Assembly: GCA_013400115.1 (NCBI GenBank)
Contig: VXBP01005118.1
Coordinates: 1-64,000, forward strand
Direction: 5' to 3'
Source: Rhinopomastus cyanomelas
Taxonomy: Eukaryota; Chordata; Aves; Bucerotiformes; Rhinopomastidae
DNA length: 64,000 nucleotides
Within the stretch, counting starts at the first letter, position 1. Every line of letters starts with the position of its first letter. Below the pieces are notes generated by a model. The model did no database searches and was not told where the DNA came from. It saw only the letters and a list, made by a program, of their open reading frames with translations. The position numbers and the translations under genes are program-made. This document shows, piece by piece, positions 36,305 to 45,734 of the stretch.

Positions 36305-36559
36305 AATGGTGGACGTGGAAATCATCTGGAGATTACAAAGTCTCCTTTCCCTCACGGCTGCTGGTCAGTGGTCATCTTCCACCACATCCAAGGAAACTAG
36401 AAGAGCTCCGTGCTAACTTCTGTAAGGTTTGCCTCAGTATGGAAGAACAACTTATTTTCTTGCTCAGGTTTTGTGAAGCTCGGCATCTGCCTCGGACCTG
36501 CAATTTGGAAAAGGGATCATCTCTGAGGCACAGTTAAGAGACAGAAAAACCGGTCCCGG
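36305..36559 (+). other. HTR2A: 5' UTR part of the receptor exon, with two upstream ORFs
   Basis: 'acttctttccttttcag' ending at 36304 is a strong splice acceptor. An upstream non-coding exon is therefore likely, as in mammalian HTR2A. Two short upstream ORFs would lie in this leader. One runs 36306-36416 (36 codons, ATG one base into the exon) and the other 36439-36537 (32 codons, stop 22 bases before the receptor ATG). If transcription instead starts inside this region, the first ORF may be absent. Confidence 0.55.
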
Positions 36560-36947
36560 ATGATGAGCACTTTAAGTAGCACTGGAATATTACTCAGCTT
36601 AACGACGGTGTCTGTTACACTGGATTTTAGTTTACATGGTGGTCTAATGGCTTGGTCCTTAAGCAGCAATTTGACTCTGAATCAGAGTTTGCCTACATCT
36701 GATCCTCTTAATGCCTCTGAGAAGGGTGAAGTCTCTCAGATGTCTGTGAGGGAGAAGAACTGGCCAGCCCTTCTGATCTTGGTTGTCATCCTGCTGACCA
36801 TTGTGGGGAACATACTGGTAATTATGGCTGTGTCCTTGGAGAAGAAGTTGCAGAACGCTACAAACTTCTTCCTGATGTCCTTGGCAGTGGCAGACATGCT
36901 GGTGGGTATCCTGGTCATGCCCGTGTCACTCATTACAGTCCTGTATG
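36560..36947 (+). CDS. HTR2A: 5-HT2-type serotonin receptor, first coding exon (N-terminus, TM1, TM2)
   Basis: This exon encodes the start of a Gq-coupled serotonin receptor of the plasma membrane. Residues 1-69 are the extracellular tail with N-glycosylation sequons at N37 (NLT), N41 (NQS) and N51 (NAS). TM1 is about 70-92 with the GN pair at 83-84. Intracellular loop 1 reads EKKLQNATN. TM2 is about 103-126 with 'SLAVADMLVG', whose D112 is the conserved class A aspartate. The exon ends after the first base of codon 130 at a GTAAGT donor (36948), phase 1, the intron position known for 5-HT2 receptors. The first ATG has C at -3; the next codon is also ATG, with A at -3. An in-frame TGA at 36524 rules out an earlier start. 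LQNATN, 'VSLEKKLQ' and an N-terminus without an internal intron favour HTR2A over HTR2C. HTR2B is less likely, because no neighbouring PSMD1 exon is seen. The N-terminal 60 residues are poorly conserved. Partial gene; the remainder is beyond the window. Confidence 0.88.
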
Positions 36948-36953
36948 GTAAGT

Positions 36954-37424
36954 GGCTTCTCTTCTTGTTTGACTATTGGCTTTTGCAAGGAACCTCCCCT
37001 GGGCTGCTTTCCCCAATTTTTGCTTGGAGACTATCAGTGTGAACTTGGCCATGGGTCTGTGCTGAGGTTCATGCTCTGCTAGGTGAGGGCGATGCTCTGC
37101 TGGGAGCGAAGCTTATTTTCATGCTGCTGTGAATGATAACAGCATCATATTGCTAAGGTCTCCCAGAGAAACTGCCACAGGGAGTCTGCTTTTTGCCTTT
37201 TGGTTGGACAGCCCCAAAATTAGCTAGGACACAGACATTTAGGGAAAAGCTACTGAATGTGTTTGTGACTCACCCTGGTCTAAGCCAGGTTCGAAGCAGT
37301 CCTTGAGCTTCCGCTATCAGTAGGATTTGAGCAGTAATGTGGTAATGAAAGGAGGTTTGCAGTAGTAGATTTGGCATTGAAATAAAAGCTTTAATTCTTG
37401 GCATTTTTACCGGAGTTTGCCATG
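36954..37424. other. Start of the intron, nothing recognised
   Basis: Unique-looking DNA. No repeat or exon seen. Confidence 0.5.
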
Positions 37425-37545
37425 TGCCTCTCAAGGGATCATTTTTCCTTTCTGTGCCTCAGTTTCCCTATCTCTGAATGGAGAACAGCCCTCTCTTTTA
37501 AAATACTTTGAGGTCTGTATGTGTAGGTGTAAGTATTCGTTTCTC
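37425..37545 (+). mobile_element. Ancient MIR/CORE-type SINE remnant
   Basis: 'ctgtgcctcagtttccctat' followed by 'ctctgaatggagaa', then 'aaaatactttgaggtctgt' and 'ggtgtaagtatt', has the order of the MIR SINE: the 'cctcagtttccc' core, an 'aatggggataa'-like stretch, and the LINE2-like 'gctttgagatc' tail. The match is by eye and diverged, and such elements predate birds. Confidence 0.55.
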
Positions 37546-39194
37546 CCCTACCATGTTAAGGGTGGTGTGTTTGCACTGAAGTAGAACACTGCTTATGCAC
37601 CAAGTGTACTGTCACTGTTAGCAATTCAAAGGACTAAATTAGCAAACACATCCAATTTTATTATCATCAGTTTTATTTGAGACTCCAAATCTGATTTTTG
37701 GCAATATCCTACTAGGTCTCTCCTTCTCTAGATATTGCAAAAGGATGTTGCATTCCTCTGCGTGCCTCTGTTCACTATAATAAGTGTGTGTGTGTTGAAT
37801 AGAAAAGTGACTCATTTTTGAAGCTTGTTTTCATATCTTCTTTGAAGATTCTATAGATATTTATTGGAAACAAATAATGCTGTTTGCATGCAAATTTGAT
37901 TAGAAATTGGTTTACTGTCCTATAAAGTAAAATGTGGCTTTTTCACTCGCCTAAGTGATAAAGTCAGACAGAGATTCATTTCTGAAACACATCGATCAAG
38001 CATACATCATTCCAAAGCTTATAAAACTTGTATACAGGGAGTTAAATCAATATGTGATTTAGGTACAGACTTAGCTGTTGAGATCTTTATGCATAAAACC
38101 TATTATTTTGGGCCGTTAAAATAGTTCCCTCTCTAAATCTTCCGCACATTACAACGTGCATTTTATTTTTAGCATTTTACTTGGGCTCCCTGGAGCTTGA
38201 AAGCGAGCATATAAATACGGAATGATTTGACTGACCTGTACTTGCATAAATTCTGGGTTATCCAGTTACTCTGGGAAGGTGAATTTATGGAAGTGATCTT
38301 CCTACGTGTGTAGTTTCTGACTCTTTGGAAACTAATGGAAATGGATTTTCTGTTCTGCCTAGAAAATGATTACTTAAGGTTGTTTAAAGGTGTAAAGCAA
38401 GATGCATATTTGAAAGCAAGTAAATATTATTGATATGAAGGGGAATTATAATTATTCCTCTTTTCTACCAAAGCACCAGTATTAGCTGTTGATGGTCCAA
38501 ATGGTTCTCTGAAGACCAATAACACTAAATAGATTTTTTTTTTTTTTTGCACAAGCTGTAATTTCAGAGCTGTCATGGAAAATTTGTGGAAATACTGTGA
38601 GAAATTAGTACTGCTGTTATTTCAGGAGACTGATGGAGCTATGCTTGGTGCTGGCATTGATGCCTTGGGCTGGCTTGGTGGCCCTTGCTGGGCTGGACTA
38701 AAGCAGGTGTGTTGCTTTCAGGCTTTGTGAAAGCAGGAGAAACAGCATCCAAGGAACTAGTGGACTGATTTGAATAGGACCTCTGTGAAATAACTTTTCT
38801 GAGTTATTTAAGCTATTAGCTGTGGAATTAAGCAGCCAGGACTGTGCCATTCCAGCAAGGAGAAAGCTGCCAGAGAAACAGATAAAGTTGTTCCCCTCTT
38901 CCAAGGGAAGATAATCTTTGGTTTGATACTCAGAAGCTCAAGAGCATGGACTGACTGTACAGGCATGAGAGAGGACCAAGGGAAAAAGACTAGGACTATG
39001 TCAAGGGTATTGCTTGTCTTTAAATCCACCATAAGATTTAGCTGCCCTTTTCTGGGCCTGTAGAAAATTGTAAGACTACCAGGGTGCATCAATAACCTCA
39101 GCATCTGATGGTTCATGTACATGAAACATGCATGCAAGAGCACAAAACAAAAACTGTGTAATATGGAATCCCTCCAGAAGGAAAAAGATGACCT
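37546..39194. other. Intronic stretch, AT-rich with a POU-type palindrome
   Basis: No exon seen. The perfect palindrome TTTGCATGCAAA at 37883-37894 includes the octamer ATGCAAAT. A run of T lies at about 38531-38548. A 173-codon minus-strand open frame (38808-39329) has no recognised domain and overlaps the CR1 that follows. Confidence 0.5.
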
Positions 39195-39770
39195 GATTAG
39201 CTGGGATATGGAGTAGGCTGAGGTACTCAAGAATTTTTTAACCTCAGTCTTCACTAGGAAGCTCTCATACCATACTGTACGAGTCACAGAAGTCAAAGGC
39301 TGGGACTGCGAGAAGGAAGAATCATCCACGGTAGGGGTAGATCAGGTTGCTGACTATACAAAGGACTTAAAGGTTCACAAGTCCATGGGACCAGATGAGA
39401 TATATCTGTGGGTCCTGAGGGAACTGGTGGATGAGGTTGCCAAGCCATCATCTATCATATTTACGAAATCATGGCCGTCTGGTGTAGTTCTTGCTGACTG
39501 TAGAAGGGGAAACATAAACCCCATTTTGAAAAAGGGAAAAAAAAGATGACCCAGGGAACTACAGGCCAGTCAGTCTCACCTCCGAGCCTGGCAAAGTCAT
39601 GGGGCAGATCCTAAAGGAAACTATGCTAAGACACATGGAAAACAAGGAATGACACCCTGCTTCACTAAGGACGGATCATGACTGACAAACCTGGTGACCT
39701 ACAACAGGTTTACAGCAGTGGTGGTAAGGCAAGAGCAGCTGATGTCATCTACCTGGACTGGACTCTGACC
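39195..39770 (+). mobile_element. Decayed CR1 LINE, pre-RT and RT N-terminal region
   Basis: The plus-strand translation, with frameshifts, reads 'AEVLKNFLTSVFT', 'DLKVHKSMGPDEI', 'ELVDEVAKPSSIIF', 'NINPILKKGKK', and then in another frame NYRPVSLTS-like and 'ADVIYLDW'. The frameshifts and stops mark an old copy. It stops at YLDW, just where the fresher CR1 at 39901 begins. Confidence 0.85.
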
Positions 39771-39900
39771 TGTGTGATGTGGAAGGGTGTATCCAAGGGA
39801 TATCAAATGGATCATCTTACGTCAAGGAGTCAAGGATTGACTCATGACAAAGTCACTTGTAATTTATGTAATCAGAAGGAGAGTTTAAAAAAAATGTATC
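39771..39900. other. Unrelated ~130-bp spacer inside CR1 sequence
   Basis: This does not match CR1. It ends in an A-rich piece ('gtttaaaaaaaatgtatc'). It could be filler DNA at the insertion site of the younger CR1 or an insert in a single copy. Confidence 0.5.
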
Positions 39901-41028
39901 AAATTTGACGCTGTCCCCCACAGCAAACTGCTGGCTAACCACGGCTTGGACGGCAACACTCTGTGCTGGGTTAGGAACTGGCTGGAGGGCCGAGCCCAGA
40001 GGGTGGTGGTGAATGGTGCCACATCCAGCTGGCGGCCGGTCACTAGCGGTGTCCCTCGGGGATTGGTGCTGGGCCCCATCCTCTTTAACGTCTTCGTAGA
40101 TGATCAGGATGAGGGCATTGAGTCAGTCATCAGCAAGTTTGCAGATGACACAAAGCTGGGGGCAGATGTGGCTGGGTTGGAGGGCAGAAGGGCTCTGCAG
40201 CGGGACCTCGACCGCCTGGACAGTTGGGCAGAGTCCAATGGGATGGCGTTCAATAAGTCCAAGTGCCGGGTGCTGCACTTTGGCCACAACAATCCCATGC
40301 AGAGCTACAGGCTGGGGTCGGAGTGGCTGGAGAGCAGCCAAACAGAAAGGGACCTGGGGGTGCTGATTGATACCCGCCTGAACATGAGCCAGCAGTGTGC
40401 CCAGGTGGCCAAGAGGGCCAATGGCATCCTGGCCTGCATCAGGAATGGTGTGGCCAGCAGGAGCAGGGAGGTCATTCTGCCCCTGTACTCTGCACTGGTT
40501 AGGCCGCACCTTGAGTACTGTGTCCAGTTCTGGGCCCCTCAATTTAGGAAGGACATTGAGGTGCTTGAGCGTGTCCAGAGAAGGGCAACGAGGCTGGTGA
40601 GAGGCCTTGAGCACAAGCCCTATGAGGAGAGGCTGAGGGAGCTGGGATTGTTTAGCCTTGAGAAGAGGAGGCTCAGGGGAGACCTTATTGCTGTCTACAA
40701 CTACCTGAGGGGTGGCTGTGGCCAGGAGGAGGCTGCTCTCTTCTCTCAGGCAGCCAGCACCAGAACAAGAGGACACAGCCTCAAGCTGCGCCAGGGGAAA
40801 TTTAGGCTTGAGGTGAGGAGAAAGTTCTTCACTGAGAGAGTAATTGGCCACTGGAATGGCCTGCCCAGGGAGGTGGTGGAGTCGCCAACTCTGGAGCTGT
40901 TCAAGGCAGGATTAGACGTGGCACTTGGTGCCATGGTCTAGCCTTGAGCTCTGTGGTAACGGGTTGGACTTGATGATCTATGAGGTCTCTTCCGACCTTG
41001 GTAATACTGTGATACTGTGATACTGTGA
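39901..41028 (+). mobile_element. Young, 5'-truncated CR1 LINE with intact ORF2 C-terminal half
   Basis: An open frame runs from 39901 to the stop at 40939-40941 (346 codons, no interruption). It carries 'KFDAVPHSKLL', 'WVRNWLEGRAQRVVVNGA', 'SGVPRGLVLGPILFNVF', the RT catalytic 'KFADDTKLG' (D-D at about 40144-40149), 'KCRVLHFGHNNPMQSYRLG', and the CR1-specific C-terminal domain ending 'VALGAMV'. A 3' UTR of about 85 bases ends in three ATACTGTG-type units. It lacks the endonuclease and the first half of RT and cannot move by itself. Confidence 0.93.
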
Positions 41029-43324
41029 AATAAGAGAGTAATGAAGTCGCTTTGATTTAAGTTGTCACATCAGTTCTCTCTTACACAATGATATATTTTA
41101 GTGCAGAGTAGGTTCATTTCCTAACTTTTCAGTTTGTGAAGTAGATTAAGTAGATTTTACTTCAAGCATAACCTGAAAATTGAATAGACATGATCTACAT
41201 AGTCTTTAGTGGTTTTCTTCACAGGTTTTCAGTGATTTTCTTTTTGTAATTAAAAGATGGAAAGAATCAACTTGTCAGTTAATTAAGAATCTTATTACAA
41301 AGGAAGCGATGGCAGGATGCCTCATTTCACCAATTAGTCAGCACTCTGATATATTTGTCAATTAGTCTTTCTTAAATGTCTTGGACTAATCAATAAGCTG
41401 CGTTTGAGAACTTAGAACCTTTGCTGTGAACTAGACAAATTAGTGTGCTGATTAATAAGCATGTATTGGGGAGAGTAAGTGAAAAATTTACACCATCTTT
41501 AATCTCCCTGGAGAACCTTCTGATTAATTAAAAACACTGGTGTGACAGGATGTCAGGTATTCTGCATTTAATGGAGCTTCTGATCACACATAGACATTGC
41601 CTCCTCACCTTGGAGCATTTTAAGGACAAGCAACGGTGGGTTTGCATTAGGTCTGGTGTTTATAGACAAGAGAGAGAAGGCTGCTCTCTGTCTAGTAAGA
41701 CCAGTGAAAGAGTGTAAGACAAGCTCACCGGCTCATCTGAGTGGAAATTTCAGAAGGTATTAACATTTCTTTGCTCTACTGAAATAGGTTCACAGCTGCT
41801 AACAAGTCACCAGAGTGTGGCCAACAAGTGATCAACACATGTACCTGTGACTTCAGGTGCTCAGTTTTCTCTGTTCTAGAGTTTCAGAAAACATTGTAAT
41901 GCCAGTGGCCCAACTCAGCTTCCTCGAAGGCTGGTATTAGATGCAGCATAAATTAGCCCTGACTTCTGGAGCAGCTTTACATCCAGATTATTGTTATTAT
42001 TGATAATTATCATCATTATTATGTGGTGACAGAGATGTGCTAAGCACTTGCACTGAGATTTTGCTGTTTATTCCCTCCACAGATGGAAGTGGAATCAGAA
42101 AGAGCTGCCTGTTCTGCAGTCTCATTTTGCCTCACCCTGCTTTGCCTTTCTAGGATGGTATTTGCTATCATCAGTGAACATCTGGCAGAGAGACCTGATT
42201 AGGTGAAGCAAGGACAAGGTGTTGGTTCCTGGGTGCAGCTGATACCTAGAAGGACAGATGGAGGATGCCTGAGGTGTTGGTAATGCAGATACCCTCAGCA
42301 GTGCCAGGATGTGCTACATGATGATGCAGAGTATTTTCTGAAGCTGCAGCAAGAAGCTTCAACAGCTGGGGCCATCTGCTGCATTATTTGTCTTTACTTT
42401 TACTTTATTTACTTCCTTTGAATTTTTTCCTTGTGGATTCCGAGTAATGACTCTAAGGGTATAGGTTAGGTTTTTTACTGCTGCCAACTAGCTACAGGCA
42501 CCCGCAGCCAAACGCTGTGCTGGGAGGACACAAAATTTAAATGCAGTTGCTGTTTTGGCCCTTCATTCTCACAAAAAAGAAGAAACTGGCCAGAGTCAGG
42601 AGGCAAGAAAAAGATTAAATAAGGAATCATATTTCCTATACTGGAGTTTCCTTAACTCTCTTAGTGGGTTCATGGTTGTGAGTTACGTGAATGCAGCAGT
42701 GTGGCTGTGTCAACCCAGCTGGATAAATGAACAGTTGTCCCCTTTTGGCAAACTCCTGGCTTAGTGTTGTGTTTTAGTGACTATCAGCCTGACACCAGAT
42801 GCACAAACAGCCTTTGCAGTAGGTCCGGTCGCATTCTCAAGGAGAACGTCAGGTGCATGAGTATCACGCTGTTTTTGGACGTAATATGTCGGGACTCCTT
42901 TAGATCGCAGGTGATAAAATCATAAACTGAAAGATAGCTTCTACAGGCAAAAATATGATCACAAATACAAACCAAAATTCCATGGAAAACGCTCAGCAGA
43001 ACTGAGGTTGCAAATCTTACCAAAAGACATCCCTTCTTCTTTGAGGAGTGTGAGAGCAAACCTGCTCTGTCCCTGGAGTGTTAATGTTGAAGATTCATCC
43101 CTCGAATTAGGTGTGTTTTAGGGGTAATATTTATACTTCACAGTTATGCTAAGTGGGTGGGGCTGTTGTTAAATTACTGTTCTGGCAGCAGTGAGCAAAA
43201 CCGGAACTTTTCGTGTTATAAATCCTTGGAATCTGTGCAAAGCATAGTGTGCTGTATTCTTCAGCCTCACCAGGCTTTTGAAAAAGGACACAGACAGACA
43301 GACATTATAATCAGCCTTTTGTGG
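41029..43324. other. Intronic stretch; ATTA-rich block at 41275-41535
   Basis: No exon seen. The interval 41275-41535 holds about eight ATTA/TAAT cores, including two 'caattagtc' copies and two 'ttaatta' sites. A degenerate (ATT)n patch lies at 41988-42023, followed by 'tgtgctaagcacttgca', which faintly recalls MIR/L2-type repeats. Confidence 0.5.
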
Positions 43325-43497
43325 TATCACAATCATCAATTCAAAGGGACCACTGGAGATCATCTAGTCCAGACCCCCTGCCAAAGCAGGACTGCCTAGA
43401 GCACATTGCCCAGGGCTGCATCCAGGTGGGGTATGAATATCTCCAGGGAAGGAGAGTCCACAGCCTCTCTGGGCAGCCTGTTCCAGAGCTTTGTCAG
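43325..43497 (-). mobile_element. CR1 LINE tail fragment, minus strand
   Basis: 'gggaccactggagatcatct', 'agtccagaccccctgccaaa' and 'gggaaggagagtccacagcc' are a reversed CR1 3' end. The terminal repeat ('tatcacaatcatcaattc') is decayed. Confidence 0.88.
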
Positions 43498-43599
43498 CTA
43501 CGCAGGGGCCCACAACTTTATGGGTGTCCTGTTTGGCTAAGTGCTCTCTAACCTGGTCGTCCTCTACTGAAGGAAAATTCTTCCTCCAGACTTTTATCT

Positions 43600-43790
43600 C
43601 TTATCTCCAGGGTCCAAGCTTTGTGAAGGCTGGCTTTAGCAGTAAAGACCAGAGCAAAGGTGGCTTTCAGTAGCACCACCTTCTCTGTGTCCTCCACCAC
43701 TAGGGAACCCATCCCATTCATCAGCAGGCTCGTACTGTCCCTAGTCTTCCTTTTTGTATTGATGTACTGAAAAAACCCTTCTAATGGCAG
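43600..43790 (-). mobile_element. CR1 LINE pre-RT fragment, minus strand
   Basis: The minus-strand reading contains the CR1 segment just before RT (YIN-KR...TR-, then GPLLN-V and EDTEK-like residues), reversed here as 'ccttctctgtgtcctccacc' and 'cctagtcttcctttttgtat'. It probably belongs to the same copy as 43325-43497 after an internal deletion of RT. Confidence 0.65.
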
Positions 43791-45392
43791 TGGACATTTT
43801 GTTTGTCATCTGTGACTCGCTGTGCTGCTTTGGCATGGTTGTCCCTGTGCCACATTACTCTGGGTGCCTCCCTGTGCTGGGGCATCATTGTCTCACCATT
43901 TCTAGACTGCCGGATTTGCATTTGCACCTCTCAGGGAGGACTGAAGGAGTCCTTTTCCTCTCCCAGCTGGTTAAATTGCCTGTGTTACTGCCAGTAGTAA
44001 ATGCTGTTCCAAGCTCAGTTCTGCCAGCAATGGGGTCAGCTGAAATTGTTTGGTGTTCTGGGATTTTGGAGCCCTCTCAGTCTGATTGATAGGTACTGTG
44101 GTGCTTGGAGCCAGAGATGGCATCATAGCAGTAGAGAGCAGAAACAGCATGTTGATAAAAGGAGTGAAAACCAGCATAGTATCACCAAGGCTTCATCCCT
44201 AGAGATGATCAGGAGTGTCTCCTGGCACAGTGGAAGTTCAAGGAGCACTTTTAACATGAATATTTATCAGGTTTAGCATTTGGTCTCTCCTAGGGCTACA
44301 CAGATACACACTAACTGATTCTTTCAATATTGTAGTGAGCCTTTAAATATTTATATGGCTAAGTGCTAACATCATTACTGTCAGGAAAAAGGTGAAATTT
44401 TACCTTGTTAAAATAACTCCCTTACAAATGAGGCCAGATGCAGAACACTTTCACTCAGAAGGAGCATGAATAGAATGGTACCAGTTCCCATATATGTTGC
44501 CTCTGATCAGTGAGCTGAGATGGTGAGACAGAGCAGAGGGAGACCAAGGTTTTTATGCATTATGTCCAGGATCTTTGGAGCATGGCAGAAAGAGAAGAGA
44601 AAGAAAAGCAAGAAACTGGCATAAAAGCAGTGAGGACAAGGCATATGCCTGCAGCAAAACCCTGGGGGTGAGGATAAATACCATGGGCTGCCAGCCCAGC
44701 CACAGTGTGAGGCAGTGCCAGCTGAGCTTTCCAGAGCCTTATAAGCATCCACCTTGCCTAAGAAAGTTGTGTTTCAGCAGCAGTTCAGGTGTGTTTATTA
44801 GGAATTATTTTGGGGAATGCAGATGGGTAGTAGTTCTCTGACCTCCTGAGACAAATGCTGTTGTTCTGAGTATGCGCCCTGACAGCTTGTGCAGGTGATG
44901 CTCAGAGCATGGGATATGTTCTGCTGGGGGCAGGGTTGCTCTGAAGGAGACTTGGGGATGGCTGCAGGCAGGAGAGGAGGTGCTGGTGAGATGCACTTCC
45001 CTTCAGAAGAGGCAACAATGGAAAGAAAGTGGGAATTATTTCAAATCTCTGGAAAAAAACCCGAACTGCATAGTTACAGGAACTCAGCCTTCCACCAACT
45101 GCAAGGAAAATAACAAAGTAAATAGCAAAGCATAAATGGTTGTTGCTATCTAAAACTCAGACAAAGGTATTAAAGAATTGGAAAACCACAGACCATGGAT
45201 GAGTCTGGAGTAAAACTGCCAGACCAAATCAGAGTATAGAGGTCCAACTAGACTAATATTTTTGTGTCTAACAGGGTCTTGAGCAAAGCAATGAATTTTC
45301 CTGTGCCAGACTGTTACTCTTCTCTCAGGGGATATTTTCTTCTAGATTGCGTTGGCTGGTGTTTGACTTGTGCTCTGTATTATGAGCATTAT
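43791..45392. other. Intronic stretch, nothing recognised
   Basis: No exon or repeat identified. Purine-rich DNA lies at about 44575-44640. Confidence 0.5.
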
Positions 45393-45652
45393 ATCATAGA
45401 ATGGTTTGCACTGGAACGGACTTCTAAAGGCCATCTAGTCCAAACCCCTGCAGCAGGCAGAGACATCTTTAACTAGATCAGACTGTGCAGAGCCCCATCC
45501 AGCATGACCTTGAACATTTCTAGGGACAAAGCTTCTACCACCTCTCTAGGCAACTTGTGCCAGGGGTGAAAAACCACCCACAGTGTAAAACTATTCTTCC
45601 TTGTATCTATTCTATATCTACCCTCCTTTAGTTTCAAACCAGTACCCCCCTT
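45393..45652 (-). mobile_element. CR1 LINE 3' fragment, minus strand, older subfamily
   Basis: 'atcatagaatggtttgcact' starts a reversed tail. It continues 'ggccatctagtccaaacccc', 'agccccatccagcatgacc', 'aggcaacttgtgccagggg' and 'cctttagtttcaaaccagta'. The wording resembles the copy at 59095 more than the GAGACTCCACAAC-type copies. Confidence 0.85.
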
Positions 45653-45734
45653 TTTTCTGTCTATCTCGAATTTTTGTTTGTCTGATGTAATTTAGGTCTT
45701 GGAAGGAGGGGATGACCACTTGAGGTGATAATAA

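Noticed and set aside
36560..36947. Reading the exon as HTR2C or HTR2B
   Set aside because: HTR2C has an extra intron in its N-terminal coding part and differs in loop 1 and at the end of TM2. HTR2B lacks the LQNATN wording and sits with PSMD1, which is not seen. Not fully excluded without phylogeny.
38808..39329. 173-codon minus-strand open frame
   Set aside because: It overlaps decayed CR1 on the opposite strand and has no domain; treated as a shadow.
40123..40851. 242-codon minus-strand open frame
   Set aside because: It is the antisense of the CR1 ORF2 frame, a common shadow in GC-richer CR1 sequence.
41985..42080. Another MIR/L2-like repeat
   Set aside because: Only 'tgtgctaagcacttgca' is suggestive, and the rest does not align by eye.
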